NCBI RefSeq assembly: GCF_047675955.1
Contig: NC_132925.1
Span: forward strand, 71,615,622-71,679,621
DNA from: Chlorocebus sabaeus
Taxonomy: Eukaryota > Chordata > Mammalia > Primates > Cercopithecidae
Length of the DNA: 64,000 nt
Reading direction: 5' to 3'
Positions 12,020 to 23,129 of the stretch are shown here, one piece after another (the stretch's first letter is position 1; every line of letters starts with the position of its first letter). The position numbers and the translations under genes are program-made. The notes beneath the pieces are model-generated. The model had not been told where the DNA came from, did no database searches, and worked only from the letters and a program-made list of their open reading frames with translations.

Positions 12020-12195
12020 GCCCAGTGTGTTTTCTCTGCCACATTTAATGCTCACAACAAGTCTAAAAGGTAGGCAGGGCATGTGTGAGTCCTGTTTTGT
12101 ACACGAGGATCAGGACATCTAGAGAAGTTCAAGGTCTTTGCTCAAAGCCTATCATTAAGCAGATGAAAGAGCCAGGGATGGAATTCATGTTCAAT
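12020..12195 (-). mobile_element. MIR SINE, antisense
   Basis: 'catttaatgctcacaacaagtctaaaaggtagg', 'acgaggatcaggacat', 'agagaagttcaaggtctttgctcaaagcc', 'gagccagggatggaattca' follow reverse MIR order. Confidence 0.6.
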
Positions 12196-12845
12196 AGAGC
12201 TACGAAAAAAAAAAAAAAATGTTTTGCCCTCAAATCTTTCAAGTGTTTCAAGAAAATTGTGTCTGGTTGGAGCCTGTGGTAGACACAGATAGAGACATGC
12301 ATTCAATGCCATCGGCAGTTTTGAGGAGTGTTTCATATTCTTTTATGTGACGGTCAGTCAGGTGGGGCCACTAGTGGAGACAGGAGAGGCTCAGGAAAGC
12401 AAGCTTATCATATTAACAGGCTCTACAGATTGAAGGCATGGCATGTCGCATGGGGCCACATGGGAGAGACGCTAGGGTGGACAAGAGGCAGAGGCAGGAG
12501 CAGAAAGTTGGGAGGTAGGGATATTTTGCAGACTTTTTTGGAGTTTTCTTGGGAAAGGCAGGGGCAGGTGAACTATTTAAGATCAACTATTTTGGATAAT
12601 TTTGGCTGGCTCTAAACTATAGGAGTGGTCCCTAGTTGCCTGATACCTGGCCCTGGAGTGGTTAAAGCAGAGGAATGTTGCCTTCTGGGTATATGGGCCA
12701 AGTTAAGGAGGTATGACTCTGGATTGCTTAGTTTTCATATCAAGGGTATGCTCCTGGCTGAGTCCACTAAGAACCGATTAGTTCTAGGAGGGGCAGTCTC
12801 TCCCCAACTAGAAACTTTTTTTTTTTTAAGATGTCAACACATCAT
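12196..12845. other. unassigned non-coding DNA
   Basis: No element or gene recognised apart from a short A run at 12205-12219. Confidence 0.5.
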
Positions 12846-12933
12846 TATATATAGAATACACACACACACACATATATACACACATATCTAGTATGTGTGT
12901 GTGTGTATATATATATGTGTGTATATATATACC
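12846..12933. repeat. compound (CA)n/(TA)n/(TG)n microsatellite with mirrored arms
   Basis: CA-rich left arm (about 12857-12886) and TG-rich right arm (about 12892-12923), both with TA blocks, arranged as an imperfect inverted repeat around 'acacatatctagtatgtgt'. Confidence 0.85.
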
Positions 12934-13177
12934 TAAGGGGTATTTAAAGGTCCTTGTTCTCTCTTTCCACTAAAAACATCAGCTCCCGTATCTCCAAATT
13001 TCCAGCCTGCTTTAAGCCATTTAAGTCTTTTCAAATAAGAAAGCTATTGTATAAATGTAGGCTTACCACTTCAGAAATTATCACCTTTAGCATCTAATAA
13101 ACAATGTTATTAGATGAGCTATTTTCACTGTAGGATTTTCTCCAAGTGTGTTCTGTTAGAATTTCCTATGCTTACAC

Positions 13178-13295
13178 TGGCAGACTTCAACCTCAGTTAT
13201 AAATTGGGATCGCCCAGCGAGAGTTGAAGAACTACTGAAATCTGGGTTCCACCCATGAGATCCTGATCTACTCTTAAGATATTTATAGATTATGT
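13178..13295 (-). mobile_element. MER5-family (hAT-Charlie) fragment, degraded
   Basis: 'cttcaacctcagttataaattgggatcgccca', 'aactactgaaatctgggttccaccca', 'gagatcctgatcta' follow the MER5 pattern (ttggaatcacc..., tactgatgcctgggccccaccc, gagattctgattta). Strand and subfamily uncertain. Confidence 0.45.
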
Positions 13296-13614
13296 AAGGG
13301 GACTTCTAGAGCAAACCATAAGAAACATGTTCTTTAAAAAATATCAGGACTTCTCAGAGCCTTTAATACATCCATGCATCATGTGGGTCCCCAGGATGGG
13401 GAACTCTGGTTTATGGTGCTTGGCAAACTTATTTTTACTCCACAGTCCTTTGGGTGTTGAACATCTCCTGAGATTCTTGTTCCACACTAGCCTCTGAATG
13501 CTGGGAGAGGAGAAGGAATGTTTTGATGGGATCTGAGCTTTATCAAGAGTCAGGCACCTCCTAAGGAGAAAGACTGCATCTAAAGATAGATGAGATAAAG
13601 ACAAACTTCCTCTT
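13296..13614. other. unassigned non-coding DNA
   Basis: Nothing recognised between two MER5-type fragments. Confidence 0.45.
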
Positions 13615-13795
13615 CTACACCTTGCTACACAAAGTGTGGTCCCTACGCCAGCCTCAACAGAACCCCTAGGAGCTTGTTAGGAATGGCAGAACCTCAGGGT
13701 CCCATCTTAAACCCACTCAACCAGAATCTGCATATTGACAAGATTCCAGGGCAGTCATATGCATGTTAAAGTTTAAGAAGCAGTGCTCTAATACA
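13615..13795 (-). mobile_element. MER5A (hAT-Charlie), antisense
   Basis: 'caaagtgtggtccctacgccagcctcaaca', 'aggagcttgttaggaatggcagaacctcagg', 'ccagaatctgcat', then 'gttaaagtttaagaagcagtgct', the reverse MER5A order with recognisable ends. Confidence 0.65.
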
Positions 13796-14104
13796 CCCGT
13801 TTTTCTCAAGCTTCCAAAATTCCATCATTCTGACATTGAGGAAACTTCTACCAATGTATCAACAGAGGTTCCTTCTGTAGAAAATTTTTAACATTCTATG
13901 GAAAAAAGTAATAAAATCCAGGGTTGTCGTTGCACAAACTTGAGGGACAGGGAGGGCAATGACAGAGAACATGAGGTGGACCACGTCCCCCGGGTTGTGT
14001 AAACCAAAGAAATAGTTTCAAAATGGAGGCTATACCCTTTGAAAGATGAAGGCTTTTTATGTCAATTTTGTCCAGGAGCTTTAATGAATTCAAGTTTATC
14101 AGTA
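13796..14104. other. unassigned non-coding DNA
   Basis: Nothing recognised. Confidence 0.45.
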
Positions 14105-14365
14105 CAAGTTAATACTTTTTGTGTACTTCATAGGGCCTAGGCATCTGGATGCCACTTTATCGTCATTGTTTTATATTATCATCACAACAACTCTCTAAGA
14201 TATGATCTATTATTGTCCCCAATTTTTTGACGAGGATATGGAGATCCTTATAAGTTTGTAAAAGACATTGTGTTTGGGTTAAAAGTCAAAGAGCATGGAG
14301 TTAAAAGTAGCAGAAGTTGGGATTTGACCCTAAGTTGAACTCTGAAAACTGCACTCTTACTACAG
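14105..14365 (-). mobile_element. MIR SINE, antisense
   Basis: 'tatcatcacaacaactctctaagatatgatctattattgtccccaattttttgacgaggatatggag', then 'gttgggatttgaccctaagttg' and 'actgcactcttactac', as in reverse MIR. Confidence 0.65.
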
Positions 14366-14559
14366 AAAAACTAAGTTAAAAAAATTTTAAGACAGATTAT
14401 TGAAGTGAGAAATTAAAGAAGAGTTCAGGGATCATATTTGAAGAGAGATTGATATAAAAAGTGTGACCAGAATGTGTTCTTAGGAAACATATTCTTAGTT
14501 TTGCCTAATTTTAAATAAACCCTGCGTAAGTAGCCAATGGGGAAACAAGCATTTGTCAC

Positions 14560-14775
14560 ATGATTACAATGTCCAATCATATTAACAAATAATTTTCATA
14601 GCAATTTTGAAATCTACAAATAGCTACCATCTTGTTTTATCCCCACAGCAATTCAGTGGAGAGTTTTACCATCCACTGATAAAAGGACAAAGTAAAGCAC
14701 GGAAGTCCTGAGATCTCAAAGTCAGGAAGTGATGGTCATAAGATTAAAAGTCGGGTCTTAAAAACTTCAAATGCT
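14560..14775 (-). mobile_element. MIR-like SINE, degraded, antisense
   Basis: 'tatccccacagcaattcagtggagagttttaccatccactgataaaaggacaaagtaaagca' and 'tcaggaagtgatggtcataagattaaaagtcgggt' keep the reverse MIR layout weakly. Confidence 0.4.
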
Positions 14776-15055
14776 GGGCTCCTTATACTTCAGTACGGCC
14801 ACCTTCCCAACCATCAGATAAATAGTAGGTTCTTCAAAATAAAAGATAGTGCATACCTCAGTCGGCCAGCCCAACATGGACAGCCAACATACAGCAAAGG
14901 AAAGGGCTCATAGAAATAAATGGATAAAACAACAATAACAAAATTTAGAAAATGACTTCCAAGAATTTTTCACACTTTAGCAGACGCTCGATGCTAACAA
15001 ATGGTCGGTTCTGGTACCTAGGAGCACAGAAAGTTATTTTCCCACAGCCCTTAAA
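14776..15055. other. unassigned non-coding DNA
   Basis: Nothing recognised. Confidence 0.45.
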
Positions 15056-15154
15056 TTTGTTTTTTTTGTTTGTTTGTTTGTTTGTTTTTCCTCTTTCAAA
15101 AAGAATGTTTCTGCCAAGTTTTCTCAAAAACAAAAAGAACTTAAAAAAAAAAAA
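15056..15154. repeat. (TTTG)n plus A-rich low-complexity tract
   Basis: About six TTTG units at 15057-15088, then an A-rich stretch with a 13-base A run at 15142-15154. The two short overlapping frames across it on opposite strands read Phe/Lys runs and are artefacts. Confidence 0.85.
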
Positions 15155-15434
15155 AGACTCCTCCAGGGTTCCTGCTCACATAAAGGGCATGTTGGAGATG
15201 CAGCTGCCTGTTAGGCACAGTCAGGAGGGTCCATAGGAACAGGGACACAGAGGAACCAAACTAGGTTATGGGTAAAAAGTACCCTGGAATTCTAGGATTG
15301 GCAGGGATCTTAGGAGGTCATTTAGTGCATTCCTTTGTCTCCAGGAATGACTCATCTTTCTCCATTAATTTAGAACAAGATTCATTCTATTTTAGAGAAT
15401 CTGTGAAACAACTACTGTTAGTCTTGGTTTGACT
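15155..15434. other. unassigned non-coding DNA
   Basis: 'ggcagggatcttaggaggtcatttagtgcattcc' (about 15300-15333) resembles a motif common in old mammalian repeats, but no family can be assigned. Confidence 0.4.
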
Positions 15435-15657
15435 CAGTGACTCTCAACCAGGGCTGATTTCTCCCACGCTGTTCCCCACCCAAGGAACACTTGGCCATGT
15501 CCAAAGACTTTTCTGGTTGTCATAACTGGGGATGTCCTAACTGGCATCTGGTAGGTTGAGGCCAAGTACAATGCTAAGAACCCTACAACAGACAGGACAG
15601 TCCCCATGACAAGGAATTATCTGGCCCCAAGTAAATATGCTGAAGTTGATAAATTTC
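15435..15657 (+). mobile_element. MER20 (hAT-Charlie), near full length
   Basis: Begins 'cagtgactctcaaccagggc' (consensus CAGTGGTTCTCAACC), then 'acttggccatgtccaaagactttt', 'ggttgtcataactggggatg', 'ctggcatctggtaggttgaggccaag', 'aggacagtccccatgacaaggaattatctggcccc' and 'gctgaagttgataaa'. About 223 bases, near the normal MER20 length. Confidence 0.85.
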
Positions 15658-15844
15658 ACAGAAGAGAGAAGGGAGACCATCATGCTTTGCATATTGCTGT
15701 CAGAATGTTAGTAAAAAGATGGATAATGTGATGTTTAAGTATACAAGGACCTACCCTGTAATGGGACTAAATTTATTATGGTTCAGAATTGTATTTCTTC
15801 ATAAGCCAATGTAGTACCTATTTTTTGTGTGTGTGGCCAGACTG
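15658..15844. other. unassigned non-coding DNA
   Basis: Nothing recognised. Confidence 0.45.
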
Positions 15845-15975
15845 ACATAAATCCCTACTTAGCTATTAGACAGTAACTGCCATGAGGGTAGAAACTATAT
15901 ATGGTTAATCTCTATTCTTCTAGGACCTACCACAGGGAATAGCACATAGTAGGTATTTAAAATATGTTTTATAAT
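15845..15975 (+). mobile_element. L2 LINE 3' end
   Basis: 'agtaactgccatgagggtagaaactatat', 'ctaggacctaccacagggaatagcacatagtaggtatttaaaatatg' match the L2 3' end. Confidence 0.6.
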
Positions 15976-16796
15976 TCTCTATCTAAAACTTTTAAGTTAT
16001 CTAGTTATGTAAAAATAGCAAGATGGATTTTCACAAATAAGGAATATGTACTTGAGATTTTCTGTCTTGAACTTAAAGACCATTTTGTGTACTTAATATT
16101 TTGGGGTTCCCTAGGTGAGGCATCTTAAAGAGTCTTCCAGAGCAATTGAAATCAAGAAGTCTTTGTGACTTCAAATGGGGCATGACATGTTATATATATG
16201 AAGATTTTGTACACTAAAAAAAAAATAAATAATGATTTCCCAAGTGAGTCGCAAAGTGAAAATCACAGAAGCAGATTCTCCAAATTGTGGATGTTGCTTT
16301 GCTTTCCAGAAGGGCAACCCTGTTTAATTATGCACCAGTCCGCTCCATGGAAATGAGCTGCCTCTGAGAGGAATGTCTTAAAGAGAATCAGAGCTGAGCA
16401 ATTCAAGGCATGGGATGTATTTAAAGTGCTCTTGGAAAGCTACCAACTACCACTATCATAGACACAACCCATTTCTGTTTTAACAGGAACTTCTTTAGCC
16501 CACCCTGTTAGAGTAGGAGGTTTTGCCAACTTCCTTTAGACTTTAATTGATAACACACAAATCTGTTGCCACAGATGGCTGGGTGGGCAGCATCTGAAGC
16601 TGAGATCTGGAGAAAGGCTTCCAACCCCCAGCAAATGCAAGAACGTTCAAGGACTGCACATGCACAGTGCACCATGGAAACAGAATTGAGGGAGGAGCTC
16701 TGGGCTCCACACTAAAGCACAGGGGGTTTGGATTAAAGGTGTCCTTAAATGCAGAAGGTTGCAGGTTCCCAGCTTGCCTTTCTATCACATGCTAAT
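15976..16796. other. unassigned non-coding DNA
   Basis: No element or gene recognised. Contains a short A-rich run near 16216. Confidence 0.45.
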
Positions 16797-16950
16797 AAGA
16801 CGACATGGTTTCGAATCCTAGCTATACCAGCTACTAACTGTATGATCTTGGGCACTTTAACTTCTCTAAGTTTCACTTTTCCCATATGCAATAGAGATTG
16901 ATACTAACATTTTCCTTTGGATATTTAGAGAAGCTTGAATAAGAAACAAA
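16797..16950 (+). mobile_element. MIR SINE, 5' half
   Basis: 'ggtttcgaatcctagctataccagctactaactgtatgatcttgggcac', 'cttctctaagtttcac', 'ccatatgcaatagagattgatactaac', clear MIR core. Confidence 0.7.
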
Positions 16951-17234
16951 GCAATTTTTTCATTAGTTATTTGCATTTCCTCATGTATGGAACAAAACTA
17001 CCCTGGAGATAATTACTATTCTTTTTTATCTTTCCCCAATATGCCATGTGGGATCTAGGTAACTCTGCTAACCTAGAGGTAAAAGGGCAGAAGCCAAAAG
17101 TCAAGGACTTTGGTAACTTCAGATTCTTCGGAGATTACTGATGGAGACTCACAATATGCCAAGTGCTCACAAGAAGCTTAAAGTTACCTGGGAGGGAAAA
17201 TGTCTTGGAATGGGGATAAAATTTGCTGAACTGG
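16951..17234. other. unassigned non-coding DNA
   Basis: Nothing recognised. Confidence 0.45.
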
Positions 17235-17720
17235 TTCTTTTCAGTGGCAGATGACTAGAGTCAACCAAAACTGCCTTAAGGAATAAATAGGAAGACATCT
17301 GTCAACCCTCATCAGAGATGAGAAGCGCAGTGGAAAGCTTCAAGCCAGGTGGTATCCAATTGTTCAAAAGAAAGGATCAGGACCCTGTCTCTTTCAATGG
17401 TTGGCCTTGCTTTCTTTGGTGCTGGCTTCACAGTCAGCAAGGCTCCCTGAAGCAGTGGCCCTGAGGAGCTCCAAGCCTACATCCTTTCACTGTCAAGGCC
17501 AGCAGACCAAAACTTATCTTTTCTAATAACTCTGGTATAAGTATTAGGATTTAGTCCGATTTGGTCAGGCCTAGGTCATGTGTCTAGTTGGGCAGTGGGC
17601 ATCCCACCAGAACCGGGTAGATTGCAAGGGCAGAGGAGTTATCAATAAAAGGAGAGACAGAAGTCAGTTAGGCAAAAACAGAAACATCCGCTGCACTTGC
17701 TGACCACCTGAGTTCTCTCT
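17235..17720. mobile_element. ancient interspersed repeat, family unresolved
   Basis: 'gaccctgtctctttcaatggttggcc', 'cctacatcctttcactg', 'ggcctaggtcatgtg', 'gttaggcaaaaacagaaacatccgctgca' follow a mammalian repeat I have seen (a degraded 'cttacatcc...ggtcacgtgcc...aacagatgtcc' layout) but cannot name. Orientation not asserted. Confidence 0.35.
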
Positions 17721-18257
17721 CTTAATAAAGGGCTTACCTACCTCTTTCTCTCCTGTGATATGATGAGGATGATTATGGAATTGAGTTCAACAAGGCCTGG
17801 AACTATGAGTATATTATGTATAGCTGGGCTGCAAGGAGATTCTTGTGAGGTATTTACAACACATTAAAGAAGTGTCCACCTTAGACACAGGGGTCATGTA
17901 AATGTTGTCTATTTCTTGTGAAGCAGTTTGGCTACATGAGAAAAAGTAGATTCTCACAAGCTGCTACTCACCATTGACCCATGGCACCCCTTTAGTTTTT
18001 CTTAGACTCCAAGGAGCTGAGGTTATTAATGCCAGAAGGGGAGACTAGCTTAGGTACAATATTTTAAGTATAAATTCAGTCTGATAACCTCATAGGCAAG
18101 CAGAAATTTGTATTCATTCTAGAACATTTCTGCCATGTATTTCTCTAGCTCAGGTTTGGTATGTTTCTTTTTAAGCTCATTGAAGTCACTTTAACCAATT
18201 ATACATGGTTTTAAAGACAACAGAGCACCTGGGATTCACAGTTGTACAGAGTGAATG
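17721..18257. other. unassigned non-coding DNA
   Basis: Nothing recognised. Confidence 0.45.
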
Positions 18258-18404
18258 ATAGGAAGCAGTAGGGCAGTAAATGGGCTAAATGCCAAGATTT
18301 TGAAGGTAGGCATAGTGGGCTCTAATGCCCTAGGCAAATTATTCAACTCCCATGAGACCATTTGCTCTTCTATAAATTAGAGATAAGGTTAATACTGACT
18401 ATTG
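18258..18404 (+). mobile_element. MIR SINE, 5' part
   Basis: 'aggcaaattattcaactcccatgagaccatttgctcttctataaattagagataagg' is a decayed MIR core. Interrupted at 18405 by an opposite-strand MIR; 'cataggcactcaaaaaatgtttgc' at about 18601-18624 could be its 3' tail. Confidence 0.55.
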
Positions 18405-18600
18405 CCACTGAGCACTTTCAATGTGTCCTAGGCTTAGTGCTTTATGTGCTTTAATGCACTGAATTCTCATACCCAACTCCAAGAGGTAACTATCATCATT
18501 ACCTTTATTTTACAGATGGTGGCACAAGAAGTTTAGGAACTTGACCAAAGTTGCAAGTCAAGTAAGTGGCAGGAAAGTGTTCAGCCCAGGACTTATACAG
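18405..18600 (-). mobile_element. MIR SINE, antisense
   Basis: 'ctaggcttagtgctttatgtgctttaatgcactg', 'ttattttacagatggtggcacaag', 'gcaagtcaagtaagtggcagg' give reverse MIR order. Confidence 0.7.
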
Positions 18601-19107
18601 CATAGGCACTCAAAAAATGTTTGCAGTGGGAGAAGAGTTGGTAATACATGCAATTCCTCTTTTAAGAAACGTATAGTCCAAATGTAGAGGATATCATCCA
18701 AGATGACTGAGGAGGAAAACGTATGATTCTTCATTGGAAAACGCAGTAGTTTAATCTTTCCAGAAGAGAAGGTTTGTTTTCAGATTCTAGTAAGACAGCA
18801 TCATACTCAGCTACCTCTGAAAAATGCCCAAGCTTCTTCCTTCAGAGTTTTAGGAGCAGATCACCTTTATATGCAATAAGTGAAGAAGGGCATTGGCCCC
18901 AAAGCCTGCTGTATTTTCTGAATCAACTTCGATAACCAACGTCAAGTGCTGTTGTCACCGAATTACCCTCCCACGTAGGCTGTGAATAGATGATATGACA
19001 GGCTAAACTTGAGGCCACCTCAATTCACCCAGTATGTATTCTTCACTGCAGTTTGAGATGCAAGAATCAAACTGAGCACCATGAACCACAGGAAAGCCAA
19101 CTTGGGT
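18601..19107. other. unassigned non-coding DNA
   Basis: Apart from a possible MIR tail at its start, nothing recognised. Confidence 0.45.
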
Positions 19108-19315
19108 GACATTTACTGTTTACTGACATATGTAGAATTTCACTCCAATATTTCATTTAGTCTTAACAACCACTCCATGAGGTACTATTATTATCTCCAT
19201 TTTGCAGATAGCAAAACAGGTTCTTTGACATTGCCCAATATCACATACAGCTAGTAAGCCATAGAGCCAGCCAATAATAAAGAAGTTATACTCTTAACCA
19301 CTATATTCTCAGTTT
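19108..19315 (-). mobile_element. MIR SINE, antisense
   Basis: 'catttagtcttaacaaccactccatgaggtactattattatctccattttgcag', 'cacatacagctagtaagccatagagcc' and 'tactcttaaccactatattc' are strong reverse MIR landmarks. Confidence 0.75.
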
Positions 19316-20357
19316 CCCACATTGACATGGGTTGAAATAGAGCAGGAGATGAGTTCAGATAAGTAAGATGAGGCTTGTTATTGATTGCTTGGGGTTCCTA
19401 TACCACACTCTAGGCTTAATCAAAATGCAAAAACCAAAGTTGGCATAATTACATGATCTTAACTTTTTCATGCCCTTAGGGTATCCAAGTCATGAAAAAA
19501 TTGCTGAGACCCAAGAAATCTCCTAGTTCATTCTATAAAAGGAAGCAATCTAAGTGTCCCAATTGTAATTAGCAATTCCACATATTTACTTCTTTTCTAA
19601 AGAAGAGAACAAGGAAAGAAATGGCCACAGACTCTGTCATTATTATAACAAGACTCACTGTGCTCAAAGTGAATCAATATCTCCCCATAATGTTACTTGT
19701 TTTCCACTGAATTCTTGGCAAATTATACAGAGAAAAGCAATGCTTACAGTACATTATTACATTGGTGTTAGGTGGGGAATTATTCATTTCCACATATTAT
19801 TGAAATAGTGTTCACTCTACAGAACCTATTCCCAACTCTAACTTCCAGTGGTGTGTATTTCTCCTCTTATTGCTATTTAAATACACAATTACTTTCTAAA
19901 GTTAATTGACCTGATATTTGGTATGTCAATGTTTGCAAGTGCTAACATAAATAAATATTATGTATATAATGACTGATATAACAATGCAGTAGACATTCAT
20001 TTCCTAATGGAATTTTCTTAATTAAAATATGTTGGTAGTTTCCAGAATTCCAAAGGCACATCAATGCACATCTAAAACACAGGACAAAAACAATCTGCCT
20101 GTTTCTACATGGTCACACTCAAGGGCAGTAATTAACAAAGCAGAGGAACTGTCAATATGCTGGTTCATTCTTAGTTTCTCCCTTTGACAGAGGCCCACAG
20201 AGCCTCAGTTTCACTAGTCCTGGCAACTTCCAGCAATGTCAAACATATCCTAACTCTACCCTGAAAAGACTTGCAATGATTTGGTTCCTTACTAAAGGCA
20301 ACCTCACTGTTATAAAAACCAATTATCAATAGTAGCAAAAAACAAGGGCAACTTCCA
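19316..20357. other. unassigned non-coding DNA
   Basis: No element or gene recognised; AT-rich. Confidence 0.45.
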
Positions 20358-20588
20358 GTATTACTGAATATACATCATGTGCTTAGTTCTGTGCTAAGTG
20401 CTTTATACTAGTTATTTTATATAAACTGCTCATGTAGATAGAGTTTCCATCTTATACATGAGGAAACAGAGGCCGAGATAGTAAATATCTCGTCTCATGT
20501 TCCATCAGCTCGTAAGTGGTGGAGTTAGGATTCCAATCCATCTCTGCTTCATTCCAAAGCTCATAGTTTTAACAATTGCTCCACCACC
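20358..20588 (-). mobile_element. MIR SINE, antisense, near full length
   Basis: 'gtgcttagttctgtgctaagtgctttatac', 'tccatcttatacatgaggaaacagaggccgag', 'gctcgtaagtggtggagttaggattccaatcc', 'ctcatagttttaacaattgctccacca' run in order. Confidence 0.8.
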
Positions 20589-20639
20589 TTTTATATAAAC
20601 TAAACAGAATGGCTAAAGAAAATCAGCCTTGATAATAAA

Positions 20640-21000
20640 CATTTCATGTTTACTAGTCAGGATAGAAGAAGCTGTGCTATGGTAACAATCCCAGACTTTG
20701 ACTAAACATAAGCCACAAAACCTGATGTACAATATGGAACTTTCCTAGAGCTCTGTGTTCACTGAAGTGCTCCTGGTGATTTTTACCTTGTGGCTCCACC
20801 ATGTCAACATGTTTCTCATGGTGAGGCACCTAAAATCTGAAGGGATCTTGCACTAGCTCTTAAATGCTTCAGCCTACAAATAGCACATCAATTCTACTCT
20901 TGGCCATTCCTTGTCACATGGCTCTGCTTAACTCTAAAGAGGCTGAAGAATATGGGGGAAAACATGGATATTCACTGAGCAGCAAATGTCTCTACTATGT
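20640..21000. mobile_element. ancient interspersed repeat, family unresolved
   Basis: 'ctatggtaacaatcccagactttgactaaacataagcc', 'gaagggatcttgcactagctcttaaatgcttcagcc', 'ggccattccttgtcacatggctctgcttaactctaaagaggctgaagaat' follow a known mammalian layout ('...gtaacaaac...', 'gcaattaaatgctctggcc', 'gtcacatggccccac'). I cannot name the family. Confidence 0.35.
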
Positions 21001-21624
21001 AACTTTTGATGATTGTTAAGTAGGAAAAGACCTAATGGGCTGCTCTCTTACCTTAGGTATATACAAATATATTCTATTAGACATTTTCAAATCCTTTGCC
21101 CTAATTTTCGGGAGGTAAGCGTCTACTCATTGAATCCAGTTATCCACTTTTTTTTTTTTTTTTTATAGTAGCTAAGACTAGTCATGTGTGGTAACAAAGA
21201 ACTGAGATATTTGGCTATAAGAATATACTTTTCATAAAGGTAACTGGAGTAGCAAGGCATGGATTTGGACATCTTTAGTGCTTTAGGGCTACTAGTGTAA
21301 CATTGCTATTTTTCTCTCAACAGTTTTTATGGGAAAAGATCAAGTTTCAGTGCCAGCCAGATGTGAAGATGATCTATTTGGGCTTTTCCTTACAGGCCTC
21401 TTGTGATTTACTGTTTATGCTTCACTTTCTGGCCACAGCCAACCAACACAACCACAGGTTCAAAGGACATCCACATGTAGGCAATGACTTGTGTGATAGC
21501 TATCTTTCCTTTTATCTGTTTCTACTTCACTCAAACCTAGAGGCAAGATTTCAGAGTGGGAAAACCTCTGCATCTATGCATTTACTAGTCTTAGTTTCAT
21601 TTGCTTTTTCTGTACTCCAGGAAC

Positions 21625-21672
21625 CTATCAAGTTTCTAGAACTTTCTATCAAGTTTCTAGAACTTTCTATCA
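21625..21672. repeat. 21-base tandem duplication
   Basis: Two identical 21-base units (21625-21645 and 21646-21666), each starting 'ctatcaagtttctagaac', followed by a 6-base partial third unit. Confidence 0.9.
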
Positions 21673-22997
21673 TGCAGTATTGCATGGTCCCACTTCTTAC
21701 TGCTGCTGCTACTCACAGGTATGTTGCAATTTAGAACATACTTTCTTGGCTTAAAATCAAACTCTCATTTTCTGAATATAATCTGATGGGATAAATTACT
21801 TAAGAAAGCCAAAACATTGAAGGAAGGACAACACTTGTCAAGGCTTGCTCTTTCATTTAATTATAAAATTGAAAGAACAACAAAAAATAGAACCTCTGGG
21901 AATGAAAAAAAGAAAAAAATCAGGGCGTCTATATGAAATAGTTTGAAATGACTAAATGCTTGAGGTTTGTTTGTTTTGTTTTTCTGTTCAGAGGAGTCTC
22001 TTAACTTATTCCATGAGAACAGGAGAGAGATTTTTTTCCCATAAAGCACTCCTATTTCTAGATCTTGAGCAAAGAGTTTAGAAAACAATATTCCCCAGAT
22101 ATAATAGAAAAGTCATTCTGGTACTCTTAGTCTTCTCTTTTAAAAACTTATATTCTTGAAAAACTATTCTGAGATTTTTTCCTCAGCCAAATCCTTTGGG
22201 TCTGAGTGGCTGATGACGGTCCTTAATGAATAGGTAAAAAGAACACTGAAGTATCCTTTGAAATTTCAGCAAACCACTGGGCTACAACTTAGTGTCAACT
22301 GCAATACAGATTAATTGATCCAAACCATGTCTCTCCAAGATGCACACTGATGGAAGAGAGAATCCAATGCACAAAGTGAATTTTAATCATTTCTTTTTGA
22401 TCCGTATCCATGGAAGTAGGAGGCAAATTAAGAAAAAGGAAAAAAAAAATCCTCTGTGCTTTCCCTGGTGTCTGCTACTCCCTCCCTCTTTCCATTTAGG
22501 AACTCAAACACACATATTCCACTTCCTTCCCAATGTATTCATTTTAAAAAGAGAGAAGCAACGAGTGCACCCTGTGAAGGGGTTGCCATGGAGAAGCTGT
22601 TCCAGGTAAAGAACAGTCACTACGGAAAAGTGGCATGCAACTTGTCAGCAGAAAGGCTGCAGCAGCCCCAGAGCGATCATAATTTCTGTCCCCACTAATA
22701 TAAATACAACCACGTTTCTGCTGGTCTCCAGAAAAGGCTCTGTCCTTTTATGGGTGTACCTGTACCTTACAGCAGAGCTGCAACCTATTTGTATTTAAGT
22801 CAATGTATATTTCAAATGCATGCACAGGGTGCCATATTTAACAGAACCCTAACGACAATGCTTTGTTGAAAGCCTTTTCTCCTCCTATATAGCATTTCTG
22901 TTTTGGGGTTTACTTATAGCGGGTTACATTTATAGAATTCTGACTCCTGACCTCTGCCAGTGTGAAGGAAATATAGGTCTATCATGTGTTGCTTTAG

Positions 22998-23129
22998 TTT
23001 GCCCTCATTCTTGAAACTAGGCTATCAGTCAAAATCAGAAGAATTTTGACTGATAATTGACTGATAAAAAGAAAACTATTCTATTTGCCCTCATTCTTGA
23101 AATGAGCTATCAGTCAAAATCAGGAGAAT
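22998..23129. repeat. local segmental duplication with hairpin
   Basis: A segment of about 47 bases starting 'tttgccctcattcttgaaa' occurs at 22998-23044 and again at 23084-23129 with a few differences. Within the first copy, arms 23024-23035 and 23043-23054 ('atcagtcaaaat' / 'attttgactgat') are exact reverse complements with a 7-base loop. Confidence 0.85.

Noticed and set aside
21303..21734. 143-codon frame
   Set aside because: It includes a 21-base tandem duplication read twice and has no domain; a chance frame in AT-rich DNA.
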